From positions 2,967,001-3,031,000 of the forward strand of contig NZ_CP017147.1 in assembly GCF_001741865.1 (NCBI RefSeq): 64,000 bases of DNA. Direction: 5' to 3'. This stretch comes from Bosea vaviloviae. GTDB lineage: Bacteria > Pseudomonadota > Alphaproteobacteria > Rhizobiales > Beijerinckiaceae. Under the pieces are notes generated by a model, which was not told the DNA's origin, did not search any database, and saw only the letters and a program-made list of their open reading frames with translations. Position numbers and translations under genes: made by a program. Position 1 is the stretch's first letter. Each line of letters begins with the position of its first letter. Positions 63,727-64,000 of this stretch are shown here, piece by piece.

Positions 63727-64000
63727 GTGCCGGCCGAACTGATCTTCGAATCCCGCCGCATTCCAGGCGATGAGCTGGCGGCGCGTGGCGCGCGTCTCGC
63801 CGGCGGTCTGGCGGATCTCGGCCTGCGCGAGGGGGACGTCGTCGCCGTCCTGCTGCGCAACGATCCCGCCTATGCCGACATCATCCAGGCCTGCCGTATC
63901 GGCGGCTTCGTCTATTGCCCGGTCAACTGGCATTTCGCAGCAGCCGAGATCGGCTTCCTGCTGGAGGACAGCGGCGCAAAGGCCCTGATCGGGCACGCCG
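63727..64000 (+). CDS. AMP-dependent acyl-CoA synthetase/ligase, partial (5' end only)
   Basis: The first 91 codons from GTG 63727 are visible; GAGGAA lies about ten bases upstream. The reading frame gives LAARGARLAGGLADLGLREG, DVVAVLLRNDPAYADIIQAC, and RIGGFVYCPVNWHFAAAEIG, the typical N-terminal portion of the ANL superfamily. The rest, including the ATP-binding motif, lies beyond the right edge, so the acid it activates cannot be guessed. Confidence 0.85.
   Translation, partial: MPAELIFESRRIPGDELAARGARLAGGLADLGLREGDVVAVLLRNDPAYADIIQACRIGGFVYCPVNWHFAAAEIGFLLEDSGAKALIGHA

Overview
The window is a G+C-rich alphaproteobacterial chromosome segment. Gene content, codon use and the many short dispersed palindromic repeats fit a Hyphomicrobiales (Rhizobiales) genome, possibly Bosea or a close relative. 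That assignment is inferred from style, not from a marker gene. I saw no rRNA, tRNA, CRISPR array or intact insertion sequence.

Layout. (1) 1-5576, minus: one catabolic operon reading aroE-like, two polar amino-acid ABC permeases, binding protein, ATPase, MaoC hydratase, and a family I CoA-transferase cut by the left edge. Two tandem IclR regulators diverge from it, with three palindromes between. (2) 7336-10192: ArsR/SRPBCC/DUF899/double-DUF1428 cluster. (3) 10575-13536: SMP-30-like protein, TauE/SafE permease, GNAT. (4) 13700-15944: frameshifted DUF1289, cobS, and divergent cobT. (5) 16122-21465: LysR, ilvD, DivJ/PleC/PdhS-type histidine kinase, thermonuclease. (6) 22055-28486: a six-gene cassette of a NadC paralogue, a PhnN::AMP-phosphorylase fusion, and a complete NitT/TauT-type ABC importer. 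(7) 28697-35614: RND remnant, low-GC SGNH-like gene, RND pump plus adaptor under a divergent TetR, and an SDR. (8) 35640-43536: an Rhs polymorphic-toxin array with one full-length rhs gene, two displaced rhs C-terminal modules, a residual scrap, and three low-GC candidate immunity genes. (9) 44041-46957: GST, two tandem secreted proteins, a uracil-DNA-glycosylase-like protein, and a porin-like short protein. (10) 47318-62703: two tandem TRAP binding proteins, then an arginine/ornithine neighbourhood (ureohydrolase, Lrp/AsnC, ornithine aminotransferase, basic amino-acid ABC genes without an ATPase), with TetR/isochorismatase, a spermidine-synthase-like protein, MFS, methionine aminopeptidase and a 3-hydroxyisobutyrate-dehydrogenase-like enzyme. 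(11) 62710-64000: LysR and the start of an acyl-CoA synthetase.

The most interesting system is 22055-28486. The fused protein carries the archaeal-type AMP phosphorylase signature (NMP + Pi to base + ribose 1,5-bisphosphate) behind a PhnN-type ribose-1,5-bisphosphate kinase (to PRPP). The gene before it encodes a PRPP-consuming quinolinate phosphoribosyltransferase. Read together, the cassette could recycle nucleotide ribose phosphate directly into PRPP and use it to trap an imported pyridine-carboxylate-like compound as its nucleotide. The reaction chain follows from known families. The substrate and the coupling are inference. The Rhs array is a second strong locus, with several unclassified toxin tips and immunity candidates.
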